Both the position numbers and the translations under genes were made by a program. A stretch of DNA of 64,000 nt from Agreia sp. Leaf210. GTDB lineage: Bacteria > Actinomycetota > Actinomycetes > Actinomycetales > Microbacteriaceae. The notes under the pieces were generated by a model. That model saw nothing but the letters and a program-made list of their open reading frames with translations, did not search any database and was not told where the DNA came from. The stretch spans positions 744,001 through 808,000 of the forward strand of contig NZ_LMKK01000003.1 in assembly GCF_001421485.1 (NCBI RefSeq). Reading direction: 5' to 3'. This document shows, piece after piece, positions 45,899 through 53,865 of the stretch (within the stretch, counting starts at the first letter, position 1; every line of letters starts with the position of its first letter).

Positions 45899-47080
45899 CT
45901 AGTCGACCTCGGGCGGGCGGATCACGTCGATCCGGCCCGTGAAGAGGTTCGCTCTGTCCACCGCATCGGGATCGCCCGAGAAGAGACCACCCGTTCCCGG
46001 GTTCGGCTCGGGGTCGAGCGAGGGACGGCGCATGTCGGCGTCCTTCGTGTCCTGCACACGCACGCGGGGAAGCGAGACGGGGCTCTGCTCGTGCAACCAG
46101 GTCACGAGCTCCTCTCGCACGAAGCAGCGCAGGTCGAAGAGCGTGGGAGCGTCGACCGCGCTCACCAGGATGCGGATCCGCACGTAGCCTCCCACCGCAT
46201 CCGTCACCTGCAGCACCTTCACCCGCTCGTCCCAGAGCGGGGTGCGTGACAGGACCCGGTCGAGCTCCTCTCTCATGTGCTGCGGAGTGACCCGCCAATC
46301 GAGGTCGAACTCGACGGAGCCGAGGAGTTCGGAGTTGCGCCGCGTCCAGTTCTGGTAGGGCTTCGAGGTGAAGTACGTCGAGGGCAGAATCATGCGCCGG
46401 TCGTCCCAGATGTGGACGACGACGTAGGTGAGGGTGATCTCCTCCACTCGGCCCCACTCGCCTTCGACGATCACGACATCATCGACGCGGATCGCGTCGC
46501 TGAAGGCCAACTGCATTCCCGAGAACACATTGGAGAGACTCGACTGGACTGCGAGGCCCGCGATGATCGAGAGCAGTCCAGCAGACGCGAGAAGGCTGGC
46601 ACCGAAGGTCTGAGCACCGGGAAAGGAGAGGAGGACGGCGCCGAGAGCGACCACCACCACGACCACGATGCTGAGCCGCTTGAGAATGAGCACCTGCGTG
46701 CGCACCCGCCGAGCGACACGGTTGTCGGGAGTGTCGATGCGATAGCGCGCGAGCCCGAGATTCTCGAGGAACACGATGATCGCGCCGACCAGCCACGCGA
46801 CGGTGACGATGGTGAGGATCCGCATCACAAGGCCGAGGGCGGAGGCGAGCTGTTGATCTGTCACGGTGATGACCAATGACGCCCAGACGAAGCCCACGAC
46901 GAGGGCAGCCCTGAACGGCCTCCGTGCGGTGTCTATCAATTGCCCCGCCCATGGCCGGCGGCGAGCGGTGACTCGGAACACGATCGCGGTGACGACGACG
47001 ATGACGACGGCGGCCGCCACCGCGATGAGCGCACCGAGGATGCTTCGCACGACCTCGGACTGCAGGATATCGGTGAGCAT
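45899..47080 (-). CDS. mscS: MscS-family mechanosensitive channel
   Basis: Osmotic-shock safety channel. 393 residues from ATG 47080, preceded by AGGGGA. Four to five membrane segments; the pore helix and start of the beta domain are visible as GLLSIIAGLAVQSSLSNVFS and then QLAFSDAIRVDDVVIVEGEWG (partial). The C-terminus after about 330 is a hydrophilic extension ending GRIDVIRPPEVD. The protein resembles the medium-sized YbdG/YnaI-like MscS group. Confidence 0.9.
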   Translation of the reverse strand: MLTDILQSEVVRSILGALIAVAAAVVIVVVTAIVFRVTARRRPWAGQLIDTARRPFRAALVVGFVWASLVITVTDQQLASALGLVMRILTIVTVAWLVGAIIVFLENLGLARYRIDTPDNRVARRVRTQVLILKRLSIVVVVVVALGAVLLSFPGAQTFGASLLASAGLLSIIAGLAVQSSLSNVFSGMQLAFSDAIRVDDVVIVEGEWGRVEEITLTYVVVHIWDDRRMILPSTYFTSKPYQNWTRRNSELLGSVEFDLDWRVTPQHMREELDRVLSRTPLWDERVKVLQVTDAVGGYVRIRILVSAVDAPTLFDLRCFVREELVTWLHEQSPVSLPRVRVQDTKDADMRRPSLDPEPNPGTGGLFSGDPDAVDRANLFTGRIDVIRPPEVD

Positions 47081-47247
47081 TCGTGTTCCCCTTTTGATGG
47101 TGCGACCGGGATGTGGCTGATCGGGCCGAATGACCTCATCCATGCTCGCAAGCCGGGCCGTGCAGGCCAAATCCTCCGCGGTGCGCGCGATCGTTACTCT
47201 TGAATTCTCCCCGCTTGTCCAATGCCCGAGAAAGGCCGCGCTTCGTC

Positions 47248-47922
47248 ATGTTCGATCTGCTCGACGTCTTCCAGGCCACGGCCTTCTCCGTCTTCGGCGA
47301 GGACGTGACCGTCATCGAGGTGATCGGATTCGTCACGGGGGCACTCTGTGTGTGGGCCGTCACGCGTCAATTCGTGTGGAACTGGCCGGTCGGTATCGCG
47401 AACAACGTCGCGTTTCTGATCCTGTTCGTGGGCGCCGGCCTCTACGCCGATGCCGTTCTGCAGGTGATCTTCGCTGCGATCGCCGTGTACGGGTGGGTTC
47501 TCTGGACACGCCGGACGTCGAGCACGTCCCGGACGGTCGTCGAGATACGTCGAGCCACGCGGGGCGAGCGGTACTGGGGGCTCGGAGGCACGGTTGCGCT
47601 CACCGCAGCCGCGGCGCTGCTCCTGGGTGCAGCGACGGATTCGAACGTGCCCCTGCCTGACGCCTTCGTCTTGGCGGCTTCTCTCTTGGCGACGTGGGGG
47701 CAGGCCCGGAAGATCATCGAACAGTGGTGGGTCTGGATCGTCGTCGATGCGGTGTCGATTCCTCTCTACGCCTCGAAAGGCCTCTGGCTCACCGCGATCT
47801 TGTACACCGGTTTCCTCGCGCTGTGCATCGACGGCCTCCGTCGATGGAGGATCGAGTTGCGGCGAGGTTCAGCAGAGCGCGGCTCGAGCGATGTCGCCGA
47901 TCGTCGGGTGTCGGCCACGTGA
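47248..47922 (+). CDS. pnuC: Nicotinamide riboside transporter PnuC
   Basis: Seven hydrophobic segments in 224 residues. Family features include the second/third-helix block FVWNWPVGIANNVAFLILF and the C-terminal QWWVWIVVDAVSIPLYASKG. It takes up nicotinamide riboside by facilitated diffusion, trapped by phosphorylation through NadR. ATG 47248 has AAAGG upstream. Its stop overlaps the nadR GTG (47919-47922). Confidence 0.94.
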   Translation: MFDLLDVFQATAFSVFGEDVTVIEVIGFVTGALCVWAVTRQFVWNWPVGIANNVAFLILFVGAGLYADAVLQVIFAAIAVYGWVLWTRRTSSTSRTVVEIRRATRGERYWGLGGTVALTAAAALLLGAATDSNVPLPDAFVLAASLLATWGQARKIIEQWWVWIVVDAVSIPLYASKGLWLTAILYTGFLALCIDGLRRWRIELRRGSAERGSSDVADRRVSAT

Positions 47923-49055
47923 CGACGCGCACCGGCCTGATCATCGGCAAGTTCTACCCCCCTCACCTCGGGCACCTGGCCCTAATCGAGCGCGCCGCCA
48001 GAGAATCCGACCGGCTGGTGGTGCTGGTGATGGCGACGCAGATCGAGACCATCCCGCTCCAGCGCCGCGTGGCCTGGCTGACCGACGCGACGAGGCACCT
48101 GACGAGTGTGACGATTCTCGGCGTGCTCGACGACGCGCCCGTGCACTACGAGAGCGAGATCGCCTGGGTGGCCCACCAGGAGGTCACCGTCGCCGCTCTT
48201 CGCAACGCCGGGATCGACGCGATCGATGTGGTCTTCAGCTCGGAGAACTACGGACGAGAGTTGGCCACCCGGCTATCGGCTGAGCATGTGCTCGATGACC
48301 CCGAACGGCGTCGCGTTCCGATGAGCGGAACCGCGGCGAGAGAGAACCTCGCCGAACGCTGGACTCAGATCGTCGAACCGGCACGTCTCGAGCTCGCGAC
48401 TCGCATCGTCGTCATCGGCGCCGAGTCGACCGGCACCACGACCCTCGCTGAGGCACTCCGACGCCACTACCGTACTCGGCCGGGCTTCGAGCGAATCGCC
48501 GACGTCGACGAGTACGGTCGGCGCTTCACCTATGAGCTGCACGCCCGCGCCATGGCGGAGGCCCGGGCGACCGGCGAGCCGGTTCCGGCAGTCGACGACC
48601 TCGTCTGGCTGCCCGAGCATTTCGCGCACATCGCCAGGGAGCAGACACGCATGGAGCACGCGGCCGCCGTCGACTGTGCCCTCGTGATCGCCGATACCGA
48701 TGCTTTCGCCACTTCGTTATGGGAGCGCCGCTATGTCGGCACGCACAGCCATGCGGCGCTCGACGCGGCGACGACGGATCTCCCCCGTCGCGATCTCTAT
48801 CTCGTGACCGATCATGTCGACGTGCCGTTCGATCAGGACGGCTGGAGAGACGGCGAGCACATACGCCCCGAGATGACCCGATGGATCATCGACGGTCTGA
48901 CCGCCCGCGGTCTCCCCTGGGTCCTTCTCCGAGGCGCCCACCAGGTTCGCCTCGATTACTCGGTCGAAGTCGTCGATGCGCTCCTCGCTCGCAATTCGAC
49001 CTTCACCTCTCCCGCGTGGGCCGATGCGACCAGCCTCGCCCACGACGAAGCCTGA
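47919..49055 (+). CDS. nadR: NMN adenylyltransferase / nicotinamide riboside kinase NadR
   Basis: Two-domain enzyme of NAD salvage. The N-terminal nucleotidyltransferase has GKFYPPHLGHL (His16, His19), the C-terminal kinase a P-loop at about 167-174 (GAESTGTTT) and DLVWLPEHF. 378 residues. The HTH of enterobacterial NadR is absent, so it is enzyme only. GTG 47919 overlaps pnuC, so uptake and phosphorylation are coupled. Confidence 0.94.
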   Translation: MTTRTGLIIGKFYPPHLGHLALIERAARESDRLVVLVMATQIETIPLQRRVAWLTDATRHLTSVTILGVLDDAPVHYESEIAWVAHQEVTVAALRNAGIDAIDVVFSSENYGRELATRLSAEHVLDDPERRRVPMSGTAARENLAERWTQIVEPARLELATRIVVIGAESTGTTTLAEALRRHYRTRPGFERIADVDEYGRRFTYELHARAMAEARATGEPVPAVDDLVWLPEHFAHIAREQTRMEHAAAVDCALVIADTDAFATSLWERRYVGTHSHAALDAATTDLPRRDLYLVTDHVDVPFDQDGWRDGEHIRPEMTRWIIDGLTARGLPWVLLRGAHQVRLDYSVEVVDALLARNSTFTSPAWADATSLAHDEA

Positions 49056-49096
49056 TGATCCCCCATTCACAGTCTTCATCCAGCCCGCTCGTGACA

Positions 49097-49112
49097 GGTT
49101 GTAGCTACAACC
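49097..49112. promoter_or_regulatory. 16-bp perfect palindrome, operator of DUF3105-DUF305 operon
   Basis: GGTTGTAGCTACAACC, 25 bases before GTG 49138. It fills the spacer between a possible -35 GTGACA (49091-49096) and -10 AAAAAT (49115-49120), the classic place for a repressor. The regulator is not known; an ArsR-family gene lies downstream. Confidence 0.6.
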
Positions 49113-49137
49113 GAAAAATCCGACCGAATCGAGAGAC

Positions 49138-49824
49138 GTGACCCCGCCGCCCGAAGACGCCCGAGCATCCGACCGCCCTCAGAAGTTGACGGAGAAGCAG
49201 CAGCGCGCCGCGGATCGTGACGCCAAGCTCGCGGCATTCCGCCAGGCGCAGGCTCGACAGAAACGCAATCGCGTGATCGGCATCGTCACGGGATCTGTGG
49301 CAGCCGTCGCGGTCATCGGACTCCTGATCGGATTCGTCGTCACCTCGGCGACTCCTAAGCCCGATCCGTCGACTATCGCCATCGAAGGCTTGCAGACCTA
49401 CCCGGGGCTCACCGCGAACCACGTCACGACGCCTGTCGACTACCCCCAGAATCCTCCGGTCGGCGGCGACCACGCTGCCGCCTGGCTGAACTGCGGCGTC
49501 TACGCTGAGCCCGTGCCGAACGAGAACGCCGTGCACGCGCTCGAACACGGTGCCGTCTGGCTCGCGTACGACCCCGCGCAGCTCGACGCCGAGGGTGTCG
49601 ACGCTCTCCGCTCCGAGCTGCCCGATTCCTACATCGTGGTATCCCCCGTCGAGGGACTCGATTCCCCCATCGTCGCCAGCGCGTGGGGTGCCCAGGTCGC
49701 CCTCGACAATCCCTCAGATGTGCGCCTCGGATCGTTCCTCGACAGATTCTGGCGTTCGAACGACGCTCCGGAACCCGGAGCCGCCTGCACGGGCGGCATC
49801 AACGCGCCGGGCCGCGTGGCGTGA
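49138..49824 (+). CDS. DUF3105 membrane-anchored protein
   Basis: 228 residues. A basic coiled N-terminus (EKQQRAADRDAKLAAFRQAQ), one membrane span at about 45-68, and an extracellular DUF3105 domain with VGGDHAAAWLNCGVYAEPV and HALEHGAVWLAYDP. Conserved His, Cys and Glu suggest a metal or redox role; biochemical function unknown. GTG start at 49138. Overlaps the DUF305 gene by 4 bases. Confidence 0.88.
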   Translation: MTPPPEDARASDRPQKLTEKQQRAADRDAKLAAFRQAQARQKRNRVIGIVTGSVAAVAVIGLLIGFVVTSATPKPDPSTIAIEGLQTYPGLTANHVTTPVDYPQNPPVGGDHAAAWLNCGVYAEPVPNENAVHALEHGAVWLAYDPAQLDAEGVDALRSELPDSYIVVSPVEGLDSPIVASAWGAQVALDNPSDVRLGSFLDRFWRSNDAPEPGAACTGGINAPGRVA

Positions 49825-50522
49825 CCGCCATGGAGCGCGCGAGCGGGAATGGTCGTTGGCGCCTCATCGCAGCCGGCGCCATCGCGGGCGCGCTCGTTCT
49901 CACGGTAGGTCTGGCCGGGGGCTGGATGCTCGCCGCTCGGGGCGCCGACCCGACCTCGTCGAGTGTCGAGGCCGGTTTCGCTCGTGACATGCAGACGCAT
50001 CACGATCAAGCCGTCGAGATGGCTCTCATCATTCGGGATCGCACCGATGACCCCGACATCCGAAGCTTGGCATACGACATCGCGACCAGCCAGGCTCAGC
50101 AGTCGGGTCAGATGTACGCATGGCTGAACGATTGGGGCGTTCCCCAGGCCCGTCCCGGCGAGATCATGGAGTGGATGTCTGCTCCGACGCTGGCAGGTGG
50201 TGCCGGACAGGGCCACGACCATAAAACACCGGCCACGACCGATTCCGTCTCGCCCGAGCAGACCTCCTCCTCATCCGTCGCCATGCCGGGCATGGCGAGC
50301 GAATCCGATCTCGAGCGGCTGCGCGCAGCGAACGGGGCCGAGGCCGAGTCGCTCTTTCTGAGCCTGATGATCGCTCATCATCGTGGTGGTGTCGGCATGG
50401 CCGACGCGGTCCTCGAGCGAAGCACGCATCCGCTCGTCACGACGCTCGCCCGCGCGATCGTGTTCGCTCAGTCCGGCGAGATCGAGTACATGAAGAGTCT
50501 TCTCGCGATCCGCTCATCGTGA
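49821..50522 (+). CDS. DUF305 exported protein
   Basis: 233 residues from GTG 49821 (ATG 49830 possible). One N-terminal membrane segment (about 14-38), then two ferritin-like DUF305 halves: FARDMQTHHDQAVEMAL and MIAHHRGGVGMADAVL, separated by a His/Met-containing linker (GHDHK, AMPGM). Conserved His/Met residues suggest copper or other metal binding. Translationally coupled to the DUF3105 gene. Confidence 0.9.
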   Translation: MTAMERASGNGRWRLIAAGAIAGALVLTVGLAGGWMLAARGADPTSSSVEAGFARDMQTHHDQAVEMALIIRDRTDDPDIRSLAYDIATSQAQQSGQMYAWLNDWGVPQARPGEIMEWMSAPTLAGGAGQGHDHKTPATTDSVSPEQTSSSSVAMPGMASESDLERLRAANGAEAESLFLSLMIAHHRGGVGMADAVLERSTHPLVTTLARAIVFAQSGEIEYMKSLLAIRSS

Positions 50523-50541
50523 TCTCGGCGGACGCCGACGG

Positions 50542-50841
50542 TCACTCCGCGGTTCGCTGAGCCCAGGCGGCGGCGATTTCGCCGAGGTGCCGGGATGCTT
50601 CTCTCAGCACATCGGGTCGCGCCGAATACCGCAGTTCACGGCCTACCCGCTTCGACGACACCAATCCGGCGGCGTCGAGGGCGGCGAGGTGCTTGGCGAT
50701 GGCCTGCCGACTGACCGGAACCGATTCGGCGAGGGCCGACGCCGAGAGTTCGGCGCCCGCCACCCTGCCGAGAATCTGCCATCTCGTGGCCTCGCCGAGT
50801 GCCGAGCAGACCTGCCTCAGATGTTCGAGATCGTGGGCCAC
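50542..50841 (-). CDS. ArsR-family regulator
   Basis: 99-residue winged-helix protein: LGEATRWQILGRVAGAELSA, then VPVSRQAIAKHLAALDAAGLV (recognition helix) and the wing SSKRVGRELRYSA. No CxC or other typical metal-sensing cysteines, so it may not sense metals. GTG 50841 with AAGGAG 6 nt upstream. It converges on the DUF305 gene; a CGACA-N5-TGTCG dyad lies about 25 bases upstream of the start. Confidence 0.88.
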   Translation of the reverse strand: MAHDLEHLRQVCSALGEATRWQILGRVAGAELSASALAESVPVSRQAIAKHLAALDAAGLVSSKRVGRELRYSARPDVLREASRHLGEIAAAWAQRTAE

Positions 50842-50914
50842 GAAGCACTCCTTCGACGAGATCGACAGTGGGTGTCGCCAGTCTAGGGCAACCCGGGGGT
50901 TGCGACGGAGAGGG

Positions 50915-51757
50915 TCAGTACCAGTTCACCGACTGCGAGTGCGACCAGGCAGCGCAGGGCGTTCCGTAGCCACGCTTGATGTAGTCCAGTCCCCAGCTCA
51001 CCTGCGTAGCCGCGTTCGTCTCCCAGTCGGAGCCGGCCGAGGCCATCTTGCTTCCCGGAAGAGCCTGAGGGATTCCTGCCGCTCCGCTCGATGCGTTCTC
51101 GGCCTGGTAGTTCCAGCCGGATTCCTTCGTCCAGAGCGAGACCAGGCACGAGAACTGGTCGTCGCCCCAGCCGTACTTCGAGGCGGCGAGAGACTGGGCG
51201 GTCGCCTTCGCACCCGCCACGGTGTTGCCCGCGGCCAGAGCCTCGGCGGCAGCGGCCTCCGCTGCGGCAGCCGCCTCGGCGGCAGCCTGGTCGGCCTGAC
51301 TGGCGGCCGCCTGCACGTTCGCCTTCGCCTCAGAGGCCTGTTTCATCAGCGACAAGACCGTGTCCCTGTCGAGGGTCTGATACGACGCCAGCGACGCCAC
51401 CGTGGTCGACAGCGGGGTCGTGTCGACCTTGTTCTGAACGGATGCGATCACCTGGTTCGCGTCGTCGATGGTCGCCTTGGCCTTCTGGTCGGTCTGCGCC
51501 TTGGCGATGGTCGCGTAGACGCCCAACTGCTCGTGCTGCAGGCCGGTGCCGCTCGACAGCTGCGCTGTCGCCGCGGCGCGTTCGGCCGACGCGGAGTTGG
51601 ACTGGACGATGAGACCTGTGCCGACGAGCGAGCCTGCGACGGCCACGATGGCGGTCGCGGCGAGGTACCGCTTGCGGGTGGTCTGCCGGCGGTTCTTCGC
51701 CAGCTCACGTCGAGTAGACGCAGTTCGGGTGGAAACGGATTGTGGAGCCTGGTGCAT
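50915..51757 (-). CDS. Secreted transglycosylase-like protein
   Basis: 280 residues. Basic N-terminus, signal/anchor segment at about 31-51, an Ala-rich coiled region at about 145-190, and a C-terminal lysozyme-like (SLT) domain: YGWGDDQFSCLVSLWTKESGWN, with Glu212 as likely catalytic residue, then AAGIPQALPGSKM and NAATQVSWGLDYIK. Two cysteines may form a disulphide. Typical of actinobacterial aggregation-promoting/transglycosylase-like proteins. ATG 51757 has only a weak ribosome site; the frame is open to 51970. Confidence 0.88.
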   Translation of the reverse strand: MHQAPQSVSTRTASTRRELAKNRRQTTRKRYLAATAIVAVAGSLVGTGLIVQSNSASAERAAATAQLSSGTGLQHEQLGVYATIAKAQTDQKAKATIDDANQVIASVQNKVDTTPLSTTVASLASYQTLDRDTVLSLMKQASEAKANVQAAASQADQAAAEAAAAAEAAAAEALAAGNTVAGAKATAQSLAASKYGWGDDQFSCLVSLWTKESGWNYQAENASSGAAGIPQALPGSKMASAGSDWETNAATQVSWGLDYIKRGYGTPCAAWSHSQSVNWY

Positions 51758-52083
51758 GTCGTCCAATGGATCTACGACCGGCACGCCGAAAACGAGCGCG
51801 CTCGTGGCAGGTGCTCGCGTTGCCCCGTGGTTCTCTGTCTGTCCGGAGGGGACGAGGCCATCATCGCAACCGGGTAAGCGGGGGCGCGGCCTCGTGGCGT
51901 GACGATCGGTGTCGGGTGCGCCCGCGGCCTGATCCTGCGCGCGGGCGAAGCCGACAGTATGCGAAGCCACCCTGAGATTTCTCGGTTAAACCTCTGTGCA
52001 AGACGTGCATGGCGTTTCTCGAGCGACCTGTTCTCGGGAACGCGGACGTGGCATTCTGAGTGTGCAGACGAAGGAGATCATCG
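51758..52083. other. 326-base divergent intergenic region
   Basis: Between the transglycosylase-like gene and the 63-residue acidic gene. It holds a GC-rich 14-bp palindrome (51792-51805), two short CTTCGC-type repeats near 51935-51965, and an AAGGAG ribosome site just before 52084. I see no convincing RNA gene; a c-di-AMP riboswitch was considered and rejected. Confidence 0.5.
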
Positions 52084-52275
52084 ATGTCACAGAACGAATC
52101 CGCGGCTCGCCCCGGCGCCGACGAAGAGTATCCGGACGCCGCCGGCTACCCCGACGGGACGGGAACGCTCGACGAGGGCACTGCAGGCACACCGGGCGCC
52201 GACCGTGCGGCGGATGCAGAGGGAGTCGAACTCGAGGACTTCGCTCTGGCAGACGAAGAAGACGTCGAGAACTGA
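52084..52275 (+). CDS. Small acidic hypothetical protein (63 aa)
   Basis: Unrecognised 63-residue protein, very acidic (Asp/Glu-rich), Ala- and Gly-rich, no cysteine or membrane segment; probably disordered. The C-terminal ELEDFALADEEDVEN is the most distinctive part. Start ATG 52084 has a perfect AAGGAG 8 nt upstream, which supports expression. Its stop lies 1 base from the stop of the convergent gene at 52277. Confidence 0.65.
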   Translation: MSQNESAARPGADEEYPDAAGYPDGTGTLDEGTAGTPGADRAADAEGVELEDFALADEEDVEN

Positions 52276-52276
52276 C

Positions 52277-52720
52277 TCACGTGCCCGACGGTCGCGCTTC
52301 GTGCCCGCGTCGACCGTGAGTGCGCCTGTCTTCCTTCATCTCCGCTTCGAAGAGGTGGCGGCGCCCGTCGGCGAGCAGCGCTCGAGCAGATGCCTCCGCC
52401 TGACGGAAGGCGGAGTAGTACCCGTCGTCGTAGTCCTCGACGATCTGAAACGTCCACCGGCCCTCGATGACGTTTCGACCGACGAGTTCCTCGTTCAGCT
52501 CTGAGGCGATCTCGTCGTGCCCTGCTGCACGGAGAAGGTCGACGGCCTCACCCAAGGCCAGATCGGCCGCTCCGGTCAGACGGTGAAAGGCGTACAGCTG
52601 GCCTCGTGCGTGCTCGACGGTCTCGAGTGCCTCCGACAACTTGCCCAGGGCCTCGACCGTGGCGTCGTCGACCCCGTCGGGTCGTCGGTGACTGTTGTCG
52701 GGCGTATCGTCGTTCGTCAT
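52277..52720 (-). CDS. Conserved hypothetical protein, helical
   Basis: 147 residues, no membrane segment. Largely helical with conserved-looking blocks VEALGKLSEALETVEHARGQ, AVDLLRAAGHDEIASEL, and VEDYDDGYYSAFRQ. The C-terminus is basic (RRTHGRRGHEARPS). I do not recognise a function. ATG 52720 has GGAGG almost adjacent, which is too close; a nearby upstream start in the open frame is possible. Confidence 0.7.
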   Translation of the reverse strand: MTNDDTPDNSHRRPDGVDDATVEALGKLSEALETVEHARGQLYAFHRLTGAADLALGEAVDLLRAAGHDEIASELNEELVGRNVIEGRWTFQIVEDYDDGYYSAFRQAEASARALLADGRRHLFEAEMKEDRRTHGRRGHEARPSGT

Positions 52721-52818
52721 TCCTCCATGGTAGGGACGCCGTCTCGCCCTACATGGGGCTTGCCCTCCATCCCGGCAAGGGGTTGGCTGCACGTCGACGG
52801 CGGAGCAGGATCGTTGCT

Positions 52819-53865
52819 ATGGCACATCCTCCCGCTCCCTCGCCCATGCTCGCGAAGGCCGTCACCTCTCTTCCCGACCCGGCCAGCGTCGTCGGCGGTC
52901 TCGGCTACGAGCCCAAGTGGGACGGGTTCCGCGGAATAGTGTCGTTCGACGGAGAATCCGTCGAGATCTCCAGCCGCGGAGCCAAGTCCCTCACCCGATA
53001 TTTCCCGGAACTCGTCGAGGCGTTCGGCTCTCAGCTCACGGAGCCCTGTGTCATCGATGGAGAGATCGTCGTGCGTCGAGGTTCCGCCGGGGCGGAACGG
53101 CTCGACTGGGATGCGCTCTCGCAACGGATCCACCCGGCCGCGAGCCGCATCCGGAGCCTCGCAGAGGAGACACCGGCGAGCTTCATCGCCTTCGATCTGA
53201 TCGACCGCGACAGAGAATCGCTGCTCGAGACACCTTTCGCCGATCGTCGAGGCTCACTCGAGCAGCTGCTCAGTACGGCCGTCGCGCCCCTTCACCTCAG
53301 CCAACTCACGCTCTCTGTCGAGGTCGCCCGGCGCTGGCTCGTCGACTTCGAGGGGGCCGGGCTCGACGGTGTCGTGGCCAAGCCCTTGTCGGCCGCGTAT
53401 GCCCCAGGCAAGCGCGTCATGCTCAAGGTGAAGCATCACCGCACGGCCGATGTGGTCGCACTGGGCTATCGCGTGCACGCGAGCGGCGAGGGCGTGGGCT
53501 CCCTTCTCCTCGGGCTCTACGACCACACGGGCGAGCTCCGGAGCGTCGGTGGCGCATCGGCCTTCACCGCCGCCCGACGCCTCGAGCTCGTCGCCGAGCT
53601 CGACCATGCCGTCATGCGGAGCGCCGATGGCGCGGTTGTGAGGGGCGAAGGCGAACGCAGCCGGTTCTCGTCGGGCAAAGACGTGTCCTTCATACGGCTT
53701 GAGCCCACGATGGTGGCGGAGGTGCGTTACGACCAGATGGAAGGCTCTCGATTCCGTCACACGGTGCAGTTCTACCGCTGGCGCCCCGATCGGGACGCCA
53801 GCTCGTGCACCTTCGACCAGCTCGAGACGCCCGTGGCCTACGACCTCGGAGACGTCCTCTCGTAG
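52819..53865 (+). CDS. ligC: ATP-dependent DNA ligase, LigC type
   Basis: 348 residues. Adenylation lysine Lys33 in YEPKWDGFRG (motif I), motif III FIAFDLI, motif IV GLDGVVAK, motif V MLKVK; OB-fold domain follows. Short LigC type without polymerase or nuclease domain, used in base-excision or alternative end-joining repair. ATG 52819. The 3' end overlaps the convergent M28 peptidase by 28 bases. The LigD-like polymerase gene is 1.7 kb away. Confidence 0.92.
   Translation: MAHPPAPSPMLAKAVTSLPDPASVVGGLGYEPKWDGFRGIVSFDGESVEISSRGAKSLTRYFPELVEAFGSQLTEPCVIDGEIVVRRGSAGAERLDWDALSQRIHPAASRIRSLAEETPASFIAFDLIDRDRESLLETPFADRRGSLEQLLSTAVAPLHLSQLTLSVEVARRWLVDFEGAGLDGVVAKPLSAAYAPGKRVMLKVKHHRTADVVALGYRVHASGEGVGSLLLGLYDHTGELRSVGGASAFTAARRLELVAELDHAVMRSADGAVVRGEGERSRFSSGKDVSFIRLEPTMVAEVRYDQMEGSRFRHTVQFYRWRPDRDASSCTFDQLETPVAYDLGDVLS

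Noticed and set aside
51844-51975. Possible c-di-AMP (ydaO-type) riboswitch near GCGAAGCCGACAG
   Set aside because: The short match is on the plus strand, facing away from the transglycosylase-like gene, and the flanking conserved GGG-rich and GAA elements are missing.
52027-52045. GTTC-TCGG-GAAC as a second SOS box
   Set aside because: Arms are in the reverse order of the LexA consensus GAAC-N4-GTTC.
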